A stretch of 33,409 nt of DNA from Actinomycetaceae bacterium. GTDB lineage: Bacteria; Actinomycetota; Actinomycetes; Actinomycetales; Actinomycetaceae. The notes under the pieces were generated by a model. It saw only the letters and a list, made by a program, of their open reading frames with translations, ran no database searches and was not told where the DNA came from. Where the stretch lies: assembly GCA_030530685.1 (NCBI GenBank), contig JAUMUM010000026.1, forward strand, positions 1-33,409, written 5' to 3'. The translations under genes and the position numbers were made by a program. This document shows, piece by piece, positions 15,704-24,885 of this stretch; position 1 is the stretch's first letter, and every line of letters begins with the position of its first letter.

Positions 15704-15742
15704 CCCGAGGTTTGCCCCTCGGGTCCGCGAGCGTGGGACAAT
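15704..15742 (+). promoter_or_regulatory. hrpA promoter overlapped by a hairpin
   Basis: CCCGAGG and CCTCGGG (15704-15710 and 15717-15723) form a perfect 7-bp inverted repeat with a six-base loop. It covers a TTGCCC (15712-15717) that could be the -35 of a GACAAT -10 at 15737-15742, only nine bases before the hrpA ATG. The mRNA would have at most a few leader bases. Confidence 0.45.
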
Positions 15743-15751
15743 GGCCAGGCC

Positions 15752-18700
15752 ATGACCGAGCACAAGTCTTCCCACGAGCATCGCACCAGCCACGAGCACG
15801 GCGAACGCGCGGCCCGCCGCCCGCACGCCGGGGGTCGACGTCGCCCAACCTCGCGCTCGCCCAGAGCGAAGTCGGCTGGCACCGTAGAGTCGGTCGGCTC
15901 GCCGTCGGCGAACGCCGGCCAGGGAGCGAGCATGGCGCCAAGGGACGCGAGCGTGTCGAAGGCCGCGCCAAAGGCGAAGGCCGCGTCGAAGGGCGCCAGT
16001 TCCTCGCCGAAGGGCCGTGCATCCCGCAAGCCGCGATCCGGCAAGAAGGCCCGCCGCTTCACCGCCGAACAGGTCGAGGCGCGACGCGGCCAGGTTCCCG
16101 CGGTGTCCTACCCCGACCTGCCGGTGTCCGCGCGCCGCGACGAGATCGCCGAGGCGATCGCCGCCAACCAGGTGGTCGTCATCGCGGGCGAGACCGGCTC
16201 CGGCAAGACGACGCAGATCCCCAAGATCTGCCTCGAACTCGGCCGCGGCGTCGCCGGCATGATCGGCCACACGCAGCCGCGCCGCCTGGCCGCGCGCGCC
16301 GTTGCCGAACGCATCGCCACCGAGCTCGGCACGCCACTCGGCGGCGCGGTCGGCTACCAGGTCCGCTTCACCGAGGAGGTTTCGCCCACCACGCTGGTCA
16401 AGCTCATGACCGACGGCATCCTCCTGGCCGAAATCCAATCCGACCCGGACCTGGCCCGCTACGACACGATCATCATCGACGAGGCCCACGAGCGCTCCCT
16501 GAACATCGACTTCCTCCTCGGCTACCTGGCGCGCCTGCTGCCACGCCGCCCCGACCTCAAGCTCATCATCACCTCGGCAACCATCGACACCGAGCGCTTC
16601 GCCAGCCACTTCGACGCCCCCATCATTGAGGTCTCCGGGCGTACCTACCCCGTCGAGGTCCGCTACCGGCCGCTCGTCGAGAGCGCCGACGATGGCGACG
16701 CCCCGATCACGGGCGAGCCGGGCGACGTCAGCACCGGCAGAATCGAGCCGATCGACCAGGTGACCGGCATCCTCCGGGCGTGCGAGGAGCTCATGGCCGA
16801 GGGCCCGGGCGACATCCTCGTCTTCCTTTCGGGCGAGGGCGAGATTCGCGACACGGCCGCCGCCTTCGCCGATGAACTCGGCCGCAGGCACATCGAGCCC
16901 GGCGGGCGCTCATCGGTGCCCGGGGCCGTCGAAGTCCTGCCGCTCTACGCGCGGCTGACGGCCGCCGAGCAGCACCGCATCTTCGCGTCGCACTCCCATC
17001 GGCGCATCGTCCTGGCCACGAACATCGCGGAGACCTCCCTGACGGTGCCGGGGATCCGCTACGTCGTCGACCCGGGCACGGCGCGCATCTCGCGCTACTC
17101 GAACAAGACGAAGGTCCAGCGGCTGCCCATCGAGCCGATCTCGCAGGCCAGCGCCAACCAGCGTGCCGGCCGCTGCGGGCGCGTGGCCGACGGCATCTGC
17201 ATCCGCCTGTACTCGCAGGAGGATTTCCAGACGCGCGAGCAGTTCACGCAGCCGGAGATCCAGCGCACGTCGCTTGCCTCCGTCATCCTCCAGATGCTCG
17301 CCCTGGGGCTCGGCCGGGTCGAGGACTTCCCCTTCGTCGATCCGCCCGACGCCCGGGCGGTGCGCGCCGGAGCCCAGCTCCTGGCCGAGATCGGTGCCGT
17401 CGACCCTCGCCCGATCCGGGGCCAGCAGGCCACGCGGCTGACGGGCATCGGCCGCAAACTGGCGCGCCTGCCCATCGACCCGCGCCTGGGCCGCATGCTC
17501 ATCGAGGCCCAGACCAACGGCTGCGCCTCCGAGGTGCTCGTGCTCGTGGCGGCCCTCTCCGTCCAGGACGTGCGCGAGCGGCCGACGGAAAAACGAGCCC
17601 AGGCCGACTCCCTGCACGCCCGATTCACGGCCAGCACCTCCGACTTCTTGGCCTACCTCACGCTCTGGCGCTATCTGCACACCCAGCAGCGCGAGCTGTC
17701 CGGCTCGGCCTTCCGGCGCCTGTGCCGGGCCGAGTTCCTCAACTATCTGCGCTACCGCGAGTGGACCGACGTCGTCGCCCAATTGCGCCAGCTGGCCAAG
17801 CCCCTGGGGCTCGACCTCCACCGCATCGCCCTGCCCGACGCCGGCCAGATCCGCGATAGTTCGGGCGACGTCGCCGCGGCCTGCCGCGAGCTCGGGCGCA
17901 GCGCGGACACCCCCGAGGCCGGCGCTATCCACCGCTCGCTGCTCGTCGGGCTCCTATCGAACGTCGGCCATTTCGACGAGCGCAAGCGCGACTACGCCGG
18001 CGCCCGCGGCTCGCACTTCATCATCTGGCCGGGCTCGGGGCTGCACCGGCGCAACCCGTCCTGGGTCATGACGGCCGAGCTCGTGGAGACCTCGCGGCTT
18101 TTCGCGCGCACCGTGGCGGCCATCGAGCCCTCGTGGATCGAGCCGCTGGCCGAGCACCTGGTCAAGCGCACGTACTCCGAGCCGTACTGGAGTTCGCGCA
18201 ACGGGGCCGCGATGTGCAAGGAAAAGGTCACGCTCTACGGGATCACGCTCGTCGCGGATCGCCCCCGGCTGCTGTCGTCGGCCGGCGGCGAGGAGGCCCG
18301 CGAGCTCGCCCGCGAGATGTTCATCCGGCACGGTCTCGTCGAACGCCAGTGGCGCGCCCACCACGCCTTCCTCGAGGACAATGCGCGCGCCCTCGAAGAG
18401 GCCGGGCGACTCGAAGACAAGCTGCGGGTGCGGGGCCTGGTGGCCGACGACGACGCACTCGCGGCCTTCTATGCCGAGCGCGTGCCCGACCACGTGGTCT
18501 CGGGCCGGCATTTCGACTCGTGGTGGAAGAAGGCCCGGCGGCAAACACCCGGCCTCCTGGACTTCACGCGCGAGCTGCTGCTGGGCGAGGCCGACGCCGC
18601 GGAGGGCGACTATCCGACCGAGTGGGTCCAGGGCGATCTGCGCCTGGCCGTCGACTATGCCTTCACGCCCGGCTCACACGCGGACGGCATCACCGTGACC

Positions 18701-20197
18701 ATTCCCGTGACCGTGCTGCCACAGGTCACGCCGGAGGGTTTCGACTGGCTCGTGCCGGGCATGCTTGACGAGCTCGTCACCGGCATGATCCGGGCGCTGC
18801 CCAAGCGGATTCGCCGCCAGCTCGTCCCGGCGCCCGACGTCGCCCGCCAGCTCGTGCCGCTGCTCGAGGGTGCGGCGCGAGGCGGTTCCGGGGGCACCGA
18901 CGCCGTCGCACCCGCCGGACGTCGCCCGAGCTTTCGCGAGGCCTTCACCGACGGCGTCTTTCGCCTGCGGGGCTTCTGGATCGACGACGAGGCCTGGGAG
19001 GCCACCGATCTGCCCGAGCACCTCAAGGTGCTCTTCAGGGTGCGCTCCGAGCGCGGGGCCGTCCTCGACGAGTCGACGAGCCTCGAGTACCTGCAGCGCA
19101 GCCTGGCGCCACAGACGCGCTCGGCGGTCGAGAGTGTCGTCAAGGGCGCCGTGGCGCAGGCGCTCGAACGCGGCGCGAGCGTTGCACTGACCGACGACGG
19201 TTTCGACCGCAGGCAGTTCGCCTCGCAGGTGCTGGCGGGGATGGCAGGCGGGCAGGCGTCGGGCGACAGCGCCCAGGCCTCGGAAGAGGCCGCCCGCGGC
19301 AGCGGGAACAAGGCCGCGGATGCGGGCGAGGCCGCCGCGCTCCCGACGGTTGCCGACTGGCCAGGCGAGCTCATCCCCGCCTCGGTCGAGGCCTCCGGGC
19401 AGCACGGCATGACGATCCGCGCCTACCCGGCGCTCGTGGCCACGCCGGGCGGCGTCGTCCTCGATGTTCTGGCCGATCCTGCCGAGCAGCTGCGCGAGCA
19501 CACCCTCGGCGTGACCGCGCTCCTCGCCCGAGCCATCGCGCTTGCCGAGGCCAGGATCACCACGCGATGGAGCGGCGATCAGGCGCTCGCGCTGGCCGGC
19601 AGCCCGTACGCCAGCACCGCCGCGCTCGCGCAGGACATGCAGCTGGCCGCCGCGCGCAATCTCGCCGAGCGCTGGGCGGCGGAGCGCGGCGTCGCCGTTG
19701 GCGAGGTGCGCTCGCTGCGCCAGTGGCAGGACCTGCGCGCCTGGGCCAAGCCGCGCCTGGAGGACGAGGTCTACCGGATCGCGCTACTGACCGCCGAGGT
19801 CTGCGCCCGGCGCGCCGAGGCCCTTCAGGCGGCCGACGCGATCACCTCGCCGGCGCTCCTGGCCGCCGCCAGCGAGGTCAAGGCCCAGGTGGCCGCCCTG
19901 ACGCCCGCGGGCTTCGTCTCCGCCACGCCCGCCGAGCGCCTGCCCCACCTGCCGCGCTACCTGCGCGCGGCGTCGATCCGCCTGGAGAAGGCCGCCGCCA
20001 AGCCGGAGGCCGACGACGCCCTGGCCGCCCGGGTGGCCGACGTCGTCGAGAAGATCGAGGCGGCGCGCGATATATCACCGGCGCGGCTGAACGAAGCGCG
20101 GTGGATGATCGAGGAGCTGCGCGTTTCGTTCTTCGCCCAGCAGCTGGGCACCGCCGGCAAAGTCTCGGCCAAGCGGATCGAAAAGCTCCTGGCCTAG
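15752..20197 (+). CDS. hrpA: ATP-dependent RNA helicase HrpA (DEAH box)
   Basis: 1481 residues. After a disordered His/Ser/Lys/Arg/Ala-rich N terminus of about 105 residues comes a DEAH/RHA helicase core: Walker A GETGSGKT (146-153), DEAH (243-246), SAT (275-277), NIAETSLTVPG and QRAGRCGR, then the HA2/OB region, and after about residue 850 the long C-terminal DUF3418 region specific to bacterial HrpA (GDLRLAVDYAFTPGSHADG, TPEGFDWLVPGMLDELVTGMIRALPKRIRR). Length and order match HrpA of other bacteria, where it unwinds structured RNA and rescues stalled or collided ribosomes. The ATG at 15752 is chosen for its position after the -10 hexamer; an upstream codon at 15701 precedes the promoter. 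A low-complexity linker occurs near residues 1165-1200. Confidence 0.97.
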   Translation: MTEHKSSHEHRTSHEHGERAARRPHAGGRRRPTSRSPRAKSAGTVESVGSPSANAGQGASMAPRDASVSKAAPKAKAASKGASSSPKGRASRKPRSGKKARRFTAEQVEARRGQVPAVSYPDLPVSARRDEIAEAIAANQVVVIAGETGSGKTTQIPKICLELGRGVAGMIGHTQPRRLAARAVAERIATELGTPLGGAVGYQVRFTEEVSPTTLVKLMTDGILLAEIQSDPDLARYDTIIIDEAHERSLNIDFLLGYLARLLPRRPDLKLIITSATIDTERFASHFDAPIIEVSGRTYPVEVRYRPLVESADDGDAPITGEPGDVSTGRIEPIDQVTGILRACEELMAEGPGDILVFLSGEGEIRDTAAAFADELGRRHIEPGGRSSVPGAVEVLPLYARLTAAEQHRIFASHSHRRIVLATNIAETSLTVPGIRYVVDPGTARISRYSNKTKVQRLPIEPISQASANQRAGRCGRVADGICIRLYSQEDFQTREQFTQPEIQRTSLASVILQMLALGLGRVEDFPFVDPPDARAVRAGAQLLAEIGAVDPRPIRGQQATRLTGIGRKLARLPIDPRLGRMLIEAQTNGCASEVLVLVAALSVQDVRERPTEKRAQADSLHARFTASTSDFLAYLTLWRYLHTQQRELSGSAFRRLCRAEFLNYLRYREWTDVVAQLRQLAKPLGLDLHRIALPDAGQIRDSSGDVAAACRELGRSADTPEAGAIHRSLLVGLLSNVGHFDERKRDYAGARGSHFIIWPGSGLHRRNPSWVMTAELVETSRLFARTVAAIEPSWIEPLAEHLVKRTYSEPYWSSRNGAAMCKEKVTLYGITLVADRPRLLSSAGGEEARELAREMFIRHGLVERQWRAHHAFLEDNARALEEAGRLEDKLRVRGLVADDDALAAFYAERVPDHVVSGRHFDSWWKKARRQTPGLLDFTRELLLGEADAAEGDYPTEWVQGDLRLAVDYAFTPGSHADGITVTIPVTVLPQVTPEGFDWLVPGMLDELVTGMIRALPKRIRRQLVPAPDVARQLVPLLEGAARGGSGGTDAVAPAGRRPSFREAFTDGVFRLRGFWIDDEAWEATDLPEHLKVLFRVRSERGAVLDESTSLEYLQRSLAPQTRSAVESVVKGAVAQALERGASVALTDDGFDRRQFASQVLAGMAGGQASGDSAQASEEAARGSGNKAADAGEAAALPTVADWPGELIPASVEASGQHGMTIRAYPALVATPGGVVLDVLADPAEQLREHTLGVTALLARAIALAEARITTRWSGDQALALAGSPYASTAALAQDMQLAAARNLAERWAAERGVAVGEVRSLRQWQDLRAWAKPRLEDEVYRIALLTAEVCARRAEALQAADAITSPALLAAASEVKAQVAALTPAGFVSATPAERLPHLPRYLRAASIRLEKAAAKPEADDALAARVADVVEKIEAARDISPARLNEARWMIEELRVSFFAQQLGTAGKVSAKRIEKLLA

Positions 20198-20269
20198 CCG
20201 CGCGGCACCCGGGCCCGCACCGGTCCGGCCGCCTCGCAGCCAGGTGCGCCGCAAATGCGCCGACCGCGG

Positions 20270-20812
20270 TCAGAAAGCGAAGATCAAGAAAGGAAGAAGA
20301 AGGGCGAGAAGCAGAAAGATGAGAAGAAAGATTGGGACGAGGACGGCCCAGGCAGACGAATCGTCGGTGTCGCCTCGATCGGTACCCGGGCGGGCGCTCT
20401 TGCCCACCTGCCCCGGCCACTGAACGGCCGGAGACGGGCTCATGGCATGTGCCGAGGGACCCGACGCCATCGGCGGACCTGCCTCGGGCGCCGCTTCACC
20501 TGCCGGCAGCCCTGCCGCGGAACCGGGCCCGAGCCCAGCCACCGGACCAAGCCCTGCCGCGGGACTAGGATCGGCTACTGGACCAGGACCGGCAGACTGA
20601 TGCGGATCGGCGTCCTCGTACATGTCGGCGAGGTAGTCGTCCTGAGGCCGCGCCTCGCCCTCGGATGGCAGCGCGAACTCGGCGCCCTGCGCGGGCTGAT
20701 CCTCACCCATCCGGCCATCGCTCGCCCGCCCGGCGTTCTTGGACCGCGGCGCAAATCGCGACATCGCCCGATCGCGCCGATCGACCTCGCCGCCGGTCCC
20801 TGCCTCTGCCAT
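20270..20812 (-). CDS. Low-complexity, C-terminally tail-anchored protein of unknown function
   Basis: 180 residues in three parts: a charged N terminus (1-45), an acidic segment around 55-70 (DDYLADMYEDADPH) followed by about 60 residues rich in Pro, Gly and Ala with repeats of the AAGLGPVAGLGPGSAAGLPAGE type, and a single hydrophobic helix at about 154-180 that ends the protein with no residues beyond it. This is the layout of a tail-anchored membrane protein facing the cytoplasm. GGGAGG lies eight bases before the ATG, and a GACAAT -10 about 36 bases upstream supports expression. No family was recognised. It converges on hrpA. Confidence 0.65.
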   Translation of the reverse strand: MAEAGTGGEVDRRDRAMSRFAPRSKNAGRASDGRMGEDQPAQGAEFALPSEGEARPQDDYLADMYEDADPHQSAGPGPVADPSPAAGLGPVAGLGPGSAAGLPAGEAAPEAGPPMASGPSAHAMSPSPAVQWPGQVGKSARPGTDRGDTDDSSAWAVLVPIFLLIFLLLALLLPFLIFAF

Positions 20813-21119
20813 CTACCTGCCCTCCCATGTGAACGTCCTCTGCGCCATTGTCCGCCGAGCACGGCCGGCCCAACAGCACCAGATCTCCCCAAGAGCCCTG
20901 CCACCGCATGAGCGCGATCGGCGACGCCGCATTCCCGCCGCCACACGATCTCGCCGCTCGCCCCGCTCCCGAGGCACCCGTCATCGTCGGCCCAGAATGT
21001 TCACCAGGCCACCAGATTCACATCTGCCCCATCCTCAACATAGGGTTGGTACCCGTAAGCACATCCCTGCGCCGCACCCCTCCCCCTGGGACCGCGAGCG
21101 CCACACACGAGGAATAACA
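20813..21119. other. 307-bp divergent promoter region
   Basis: No gene. On the minus strand GACAAT at 20853-20848 suits the tail-anchored protein. On the plus strand TTCACA (21017-21022), an 18-base spacer and TAGGGT (21041-21046) form a plausible promoter for the lipoprotein, with a leader of about 67 nt. Confidence 0.5.
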
Positions 21120-22382
21120 TTGCGCATCAATAAAGCTCTATCGACGCTCGCGGTGGCCGCCGCCCTCGCGCTGTCGGGAACGCTGGCCGCCTGCGGCTCC
21201 GACGACTCGGGCCCGTCACAGGCCTCGTCCTCCCAGACCTCGAGGAAGACCGTCGGCACCGTCGATCCCCTCATGGACCACAAGGGCGCCAAGGACGCGG
21301 GCCTGACCAAGGCGACCTTCAGCATTGAGGCCGAACCCGGCTTGACCAACTACGACTGGAACGGCATCACCTACATCGAGCCCCGCAAGGACCCGGCCGC
21401 CGACCTCGTCGTCCACCGCCTCGACTGGGAAGGAAAGGAGCTGTGGAAGGGCACCGTCCCCGTCCAGGGCGCCGACGAAGACAAGCCGCCCCAGCCCCAG
21501 ATCAGCTACGACGACGGCCTGGGCGTCATCGCCATCTGGTTCAACGCCTCGGCCGACGACACGTCCAATCCTGGCGGAGCGCTCTACGGCCCTCTCACCT
21601 GGCTCGACCTCGAAACGGGCGAGGCCCACGTCGAACAGCTCCCCGTGGCAGACGGCAATCACGTCTACTCGCTGCCGAAGCTCATCGGCGGCTACGAGCG
21701 CACGCCGGACGGGCAGACCATCGGCCTGATCTACCTCGATTCCAACCGGCAGCTCGCCTCCAGCGCGTTCACGGACATCTTCGACCAGGACGGCAAGATC
21801 CTCGAATCCGGCCAGACGCAGGGCACGCCGTACTTCTTCTGGGCCACCGACGAGACGAGCGAGACGACCACGCTGACCGTCGGGCAAACCGCCGTCCTGC
21901 CCGATCTTCCCAAGACATCCAAGTACGTCCTGTCCCCCAGCAGCATGATCGTCACCGACCCGGAGGGCTCGCGCCTGTGGATGATCCGCAACGGCGGCGA
22001 CGTTTCACCGATCGACACCAAGGGCTGCCCGGTCCCCACCGGCGAGACGATCCGCGAGAGCTATAGCGGCAGTCAGTACTTCGTCGGACAGTTGCTCATC
22101 AACGAGGACCTTTCGAGCATCTGCCTCAAGGACATGCTCGGGGACGACAACGCCCAGATCAACGGCGTGTTGGACGACGGCCGCATCCTCGTCTCGGCGC
22201 CCAAGGAAAACGAGGAGACGTCCGCCGTCGAGCTCTACTCCAAGGACCTGAAGTCGCACGAGAGCCTCGGCAAGCTCGCGCGTTTCAACCTGCGGGGCGG
22301 GCACCTCGTCTTCACGGGAGAAAAGAACGACGTTGAAATCGTTACCGCTTTCGACGAACGAGATATTCACAGCAAGAAGTAG
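21120..22382 (+). CDS. Secreted lipoprotein of unknown function, TTG start
   Basis: 420 residues. A short basic N terminus and hydrophobic helix end in the lipobox LAAC with C25, followed by a Ser-rich tether (GSDDSGPSQASSSQTSRK). The mature part is rich in beta-strand-like motifs with recurring Asp/Gly turns (LDWEGKELWKG, LTWLDLETGEAHVEQL, DIFDQDGKILESG, VLDDGRILVSA), suggesting a beta-propeller-like fold, but no named family was recognised. The best start is TTG at 21120: it has GAGGA at good spacing and sits directly before the signal peptide. The frame stays open far upstream, but through promoter DNA. A very strong hairpin terminator follows. Confidence 0.78.
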   Translation: MRINKALSTLAVAAALALSGTLAACGSDDSGPSQASSSQTSRKTVGTVDPLMDHKGAKDAGLTKATFSIEAEPGLTNYDWNGITYIEPRKDPAADLVVHRLDWEGKELWKGTVPVQGADEDKPPQPQISYDDGLGVIAIWFNASADDTSNPGGALYGPLTWLDLETGEAHVEQLPVADGNHVYSLPKLIGGYERTPDGQTIGLIYLDSNRQLASSAFTDIFDQDGKILESGQTQGTPYFFWATDETSETTTLTVGQTAVLPDLPKTSKYVLSPSSMIVTDPEGSRLWMIRNGGDVSPIDTKGCPVPTGETIRESYSGSQYFVGQLLINEDLSSICLKDMLGDDNAQINGVLDDGRILVSAPKENEETSAVELYSKDLKSHESLGKLARFNLRGGHLVFTGEKNDVEIVTAFDERDIHSKK

Positions 22383-22445
22383 CATCTTTGAGCTAGACTC
22401 TTTCCCAGGAAAATATCCACGGTCCAGTTTGCGAATCACCCCAAC

Positions 22446-22480
22446 GGTTGGCCCCGCCGAGTCACTCGGCGGGGCCAACC
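22446..22480. terminator. Strong bidirectional hairpin terminator
   Basis: A perfect 16-bp stem (GGTTGGCCCCGCCGAG against its complement) around a three-base TCA loop, with no T-tract. It lies between the stop of the lipoprotein gene and the stop of the convergent SprT-like gene. Confidence 0.8.
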
Positions 22481-22488
22481 CCATTGCG

Positions 22489-22520
22489 GGCCTCAAGCCC
22501 ATTTCCGGCCTCAAGCCCAT
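22489..22520. repeat. Short direct repeat
   Basis: GGCCTCAAGCCCAT occurs at 22489-22502 and 22507-22520 (18-bp period), immediately after the terminator and before the SprT-like stop codon. Probably a slippage duplication. Confidence 0.7.
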
Positions 22521-22544
22521 CGGGAGCCTTAGGCCGGCCTTCCG

Positions 22545-22988
22545 CTACCCGACCCGGTGCCAGGTCAGGGTAAAGCGCGGGTCGTAGCTCTTCGAACACT
22601 TGCCGCAGGAGCGCTGGCCGGAGGGCCTGCGGTAGCGCGGGACCTCGTGGCCGTTGGGGCACCGACCGATCCACGTGGCCGGCGCCTGGGGAGCGTCGAC
22701 GAGCGTCGCCCGGGGTGGCGCTCCGATCTGCCGCGCCTGGGCCCGCCACGTGGCGTCGTGGTTGTGCCTGGGGCCCACCAGCGCGTGCGCGATCTCATGC
22801 AGCACGACGTCGCGGACCTGCTGCTCGCTGTAGAGCGGCAGCAGGACGCCCGACAGGCTGATCGTGCGGTCGTCGAAGCGCGTCAGGCCGGCGCGGCGTC
22901 GCGCCCGATCGAAGCGCAGGGACCAGCCGTCGAGTCCGTGCCGATCCATGAGCAGGCGAGCGAGCTCGGCGATCGCGGGAAGTTCCAT
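22545..22988 (-). CDS. SprT-like zinc metallopeptidase domain protein
   Basis: 147 residues. The zinc-protease motif is VVLHEIAHAL with H64, E65 and H68, followed by GPRHNHDATW, which supplies the third histidine. A C-terminal zinc ribbon uses C110, H114 and the C128/C131 pair. Small SprT-like proteins share the fold of the DNA-protein crosslink protease SPRTN, but bacterial members are poorly characterised. The ATG at 22988 follows a TACACT -10 by seven bases with no ribosome binding site, indicating a leaderless mRNA; the frame stays open upstream to 23264 without SprT-like sequence. Confidence 0.88.
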   Translation of the reverse strand: MELPAIAELARLLMDRHGLDGWSLRFDRARRRAGLTRFDDRTISLSGVLLPLYSEQQVRDVVLHEIAHALVGPRHNHDATWRAQARQIGAPPRATLVDAPQAPATWIGRCPNGHEVPRYRRPSGQRSCGKCSKSYDPRFTLTWHRVG

Positions 22989-22995
22989 GCCCACG

Positions 22996-23001
22996 AGTGT
23001 A
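22996..23001 (-). promoter_or_regulatory. -10 element for leaderless SprT-like mRNA
   Basis: Minus-strand TACACT, seven bases before the ATG at 22988. Confidence 0.55.
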
Positions 23002-23050
23002 CGGCCGGGCCGCCGCCGGTGGTGTACCGGCCCAGCCGCCGCTAAGGGGC

Positions 23051-23056
23051 TATGCT
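23051..23056 (+). promoter_or_regulatory. -10 element of the ABC transporter operon
   Basis: TATGCT, 45 bases before the first permease start, with a predicted leader of about 38 bases. Confidence 0.5.
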
Positions 23057-23100
23057 GGAAGCGCGACCGCCGCGATAGCCACCGCCGACGATAGGTGTTC

Positions 23101-23985
23101 ATGTCAACTTCCAGGAGAGCCGACCGACTGGCCGCGGGGGCCATGCTCGCGCCATCGGTCATCGGCGTCGGCGGCTTCCTCCTCGTCCCGATCGCGCTGG
23201 TCTTCGCCTGCTCCCTGGCGAACTGGAATCTCATCGGCGAAGCCAGCTGGGCCGGCCTCGACAACTATTCGGCTGTGCTCTCCAGCGGCCCCTTCCTCGA
23301 CTCCCTCGAGGTCACCGCGCTGTTCTCACTCATGGCGATCCCTGCGGCCATCGCGATCGGCTTCCTCATCGCCCTCGGGCTGAACACCCGCCTGCCGGGC
23401 ACCCGCGTCCTCCAGGTCCTCTACGTCCTGCCGTGGGTGTGCGCGCCGCTGACGGTCGGCGTCGTCTGGAAGTGGCTCCTCGACCCGTCCACGGGCCTGG
23501 CCGTCGAAATCCTGGGCCGGCGCGTGGAATGGATGAGCGACCCCCGCCTGGCCCTGGCCGCGGTCGCCTTCGTCTACGTGTGGCAGAACACCGGCTACAT
23601 CTCGATGTTCTTCCTGGCCGGCCTCCAGTCGATCCCGCCGGACATCGTCCAGGCCGCGCGGCTCGACGGCGCGGGGCCCGCGCGCCTGGCCTGGAGCATC
23701 TACCTTCCGCTCCTGCGGCCGACGACGTTCTTCGTGCTCGTCACCTCGCTCATCTCCTCCTTCCAGGCCTTCGACCTCGTCTATGCACTGACCGGCGGCC
23801 ATCCCGGCTACCCCGGCGGCAGCACGAATGTCGTCGCCGCCCAGATCTATTCGACGGCCTTCTCCGGCTCCAACGACATCGGGCGCGCCAGCGCGATGGC
23901 CGTCGTGCTGCTGGCGATCGTCGTGGCGATAACGATCCTCCAGCAGCGCTACTTCGCGAAGCGGACGGTGTACGAGCTTGCCTAG
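23101..23985 (+). CDS. CUT1-type sugar ABC transporter permease (MalF-like)
   Basis: 294 residues with six predicted membrane segments and the MalF/UgpA-type cytoplasmic EAA loop, here VQAARLDGAGPARLAWSIYLPLLRP (about 182-206), which docks the ATPase. Family phrases such as LYVLPWVCAPLTVGVVWKWLLDPSTG and the final Y-FAKR ending are typical of carbohydrate-uptake transporter 1 permeases. The ATG at 23101 is preferred to the GTG at 23095 because the only weak ribosome binding site (GATAGG) fits it. It overlaps the second permease by eight bases. The substrate is a sugar or oligosaccharide that cannot be named from the sequence. Confidence 0.92.
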   Translation: MSTSRRADRLAAGAMLAPSVIGVGGFLLVPIALVFACSLANWNLIGEASWAGLDNYSAVLSSGPFLDSLEVTALFSLMAIPAAIAIGFLIALGLNTRLPGTRVLQVLYVLPWVCAPLTVGVVWKWLLDPSTGLAVEILGRRVEWMSDPRLALAAVAFVYVWQNTGYISMFFLAGLQSIPPDIVQAARLDGAGPARLAWSIYLPLLRPTTFFVLVTSLISSFQAFDLVYALTGGHPGYPGGSTNVVAAQIYSTAFSGSNDIGRASAMAVVLLAIVVAITILQQRYFAKRTVYELA

Positions 23986-24808
23986 GATCCGACGCCCGCT
24001 GGCCATCGCCGCCACCTACGCCATGCTCGTGGCCGGGGCGGCGCTCATGGTGCTGCCCTTCCTGCTATCGGTGGCCACGAGCCTGAAGACACCCAAGCAG
24101 CTGGCCACCGGCAGCAGGCTTTCGCCGCCCGCCCCCGTCACCGGAGAAAACTACGCGGCGCTCTTCGGCGAGCACGACTTCATCGTCCCGCTGGCCGTGA
24201 CCGTCCAGGTAGTCATTGCTCTGACGGCCGGGCAACTCGTGTGCTCCATCCTGGCCGCCTACGCCTTTGCCCGCCTGGACTTTCCCGGCAGGGAGCCACT
24301 GTTCTGGGCGTACGTGGCCACGCTCATGGTGCCGCCCATCGTCACCGTCGTCCCCCTGTACACGCTCATGTCCGAGGCCGGGCTGCGCAATAGCTTCGCC
24401 GGCCTGGTCGTGCCATTCCTCCTGGGCTCTCCGTACGCGATCTTCCTGCTGCGCCAGAACTTCCGGGCCGTCCCGCAGGAGATCCTCGACGCCGCCCGGC
24501 TCGACGGGGCGGGGCACTGGCGCACGCTGCGCTCGATCGTTCTTCCGATGAACCGCCCGGTCCTGGCCACGCTCCTGCTCATCACGGTCGTCACCCAGTG
24601 GAATTCCTTCCTGTGGCCCTCGATCATCGCGCCGAGCAAGGAGTGGAACGTGCTGACCGTCGCCACGCAGGCCCTGCAGAGCGAGCACTCCGGCAACTGG
24701 ACGCTCGTCACCGCGGCGACGACGGTGGCCCTGGCTCCGCTCATCTGCCTGTTCCTCGTCTTCAACAGGCAGATCGTCAGCTCGCTGGGGATCAGCGGCC
24801 TGAAGTAG
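23978..24808 (+). CDS. CUT1-type sugar ABC transporter permease (MalG-like), TTG start
   Basis: 276 residues with six membrane segments and the EAA loop ILDAARLDGAGHWRTLRSIVLPMNRP (about 169-194), matching the MalG/UgpE partner of the preceding permease. Characteristic blocks are LPFLLSVATSLKTPKQL, AAYAFARLDFPGREPLFW and GSPYAIFLLRQNFR. The start is TTG at 23978, inside the last codons of the first permease, so the two are translationally coupled. No ATP-binding subunit is encoded in the window; many actinobacteria use one shared MsmK-type ATPase for several CUT1 systems. Confidence 0.92.
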   Translation: MPRIRRPLAIAATYAMLVAGAALMVLPFLLSVATSLKTPKQLATGSRLSPPAPVTGENYAALFGEHDFIVPLAVTVQVVIALTAGQLVCSILAAYAFARLDFPGREPLFWAYVATLMVPPIVTVVPLYTLMSEAGLRNSFAGLVVPFLLGSPYAIFLLRQNFRAVPQEILDAARLDGAGHWRTLRSIVLPMNRPVLATLLLITVVTQWNSFLWPSIIAPSKEWNVLTVATQALQSEHSGNWTLVTAATTVALAPLICLFLVFNRQIVSSLGISGLK

Positions 24809-24885
24809 GCGGCGCGTCAGGCCAGCATGTGGCGTCGCCGGCGCGCAATCTCGTGTTGTGCTTCGTCCAACCCGGAGCGATGGAG

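Larger units (their letters stand above)
15339..15751. other. 413-bp divergent region between the EEP gene and hrpA
   Basis: No gene found. It holds the EEP promoter at the left, a stretch of short CACTGGGC/GCCGGGC-type repeats at about 15388-15461 (GCACTGGGC occurs twice), and the hrpA promoter with a hairpin at the right. The middle has long open frames but no coding character. Confidence 0.5.

Noticed and set aside
20739-21119. N-terminal extension of the lipoprotein frame
   Set aside because: The TTG at 21120 has a ribosome binding site and directly begins the lipoprotein signal; the upstream frame runs through promoter DNA and antisense to the tail-anchored protein gene.
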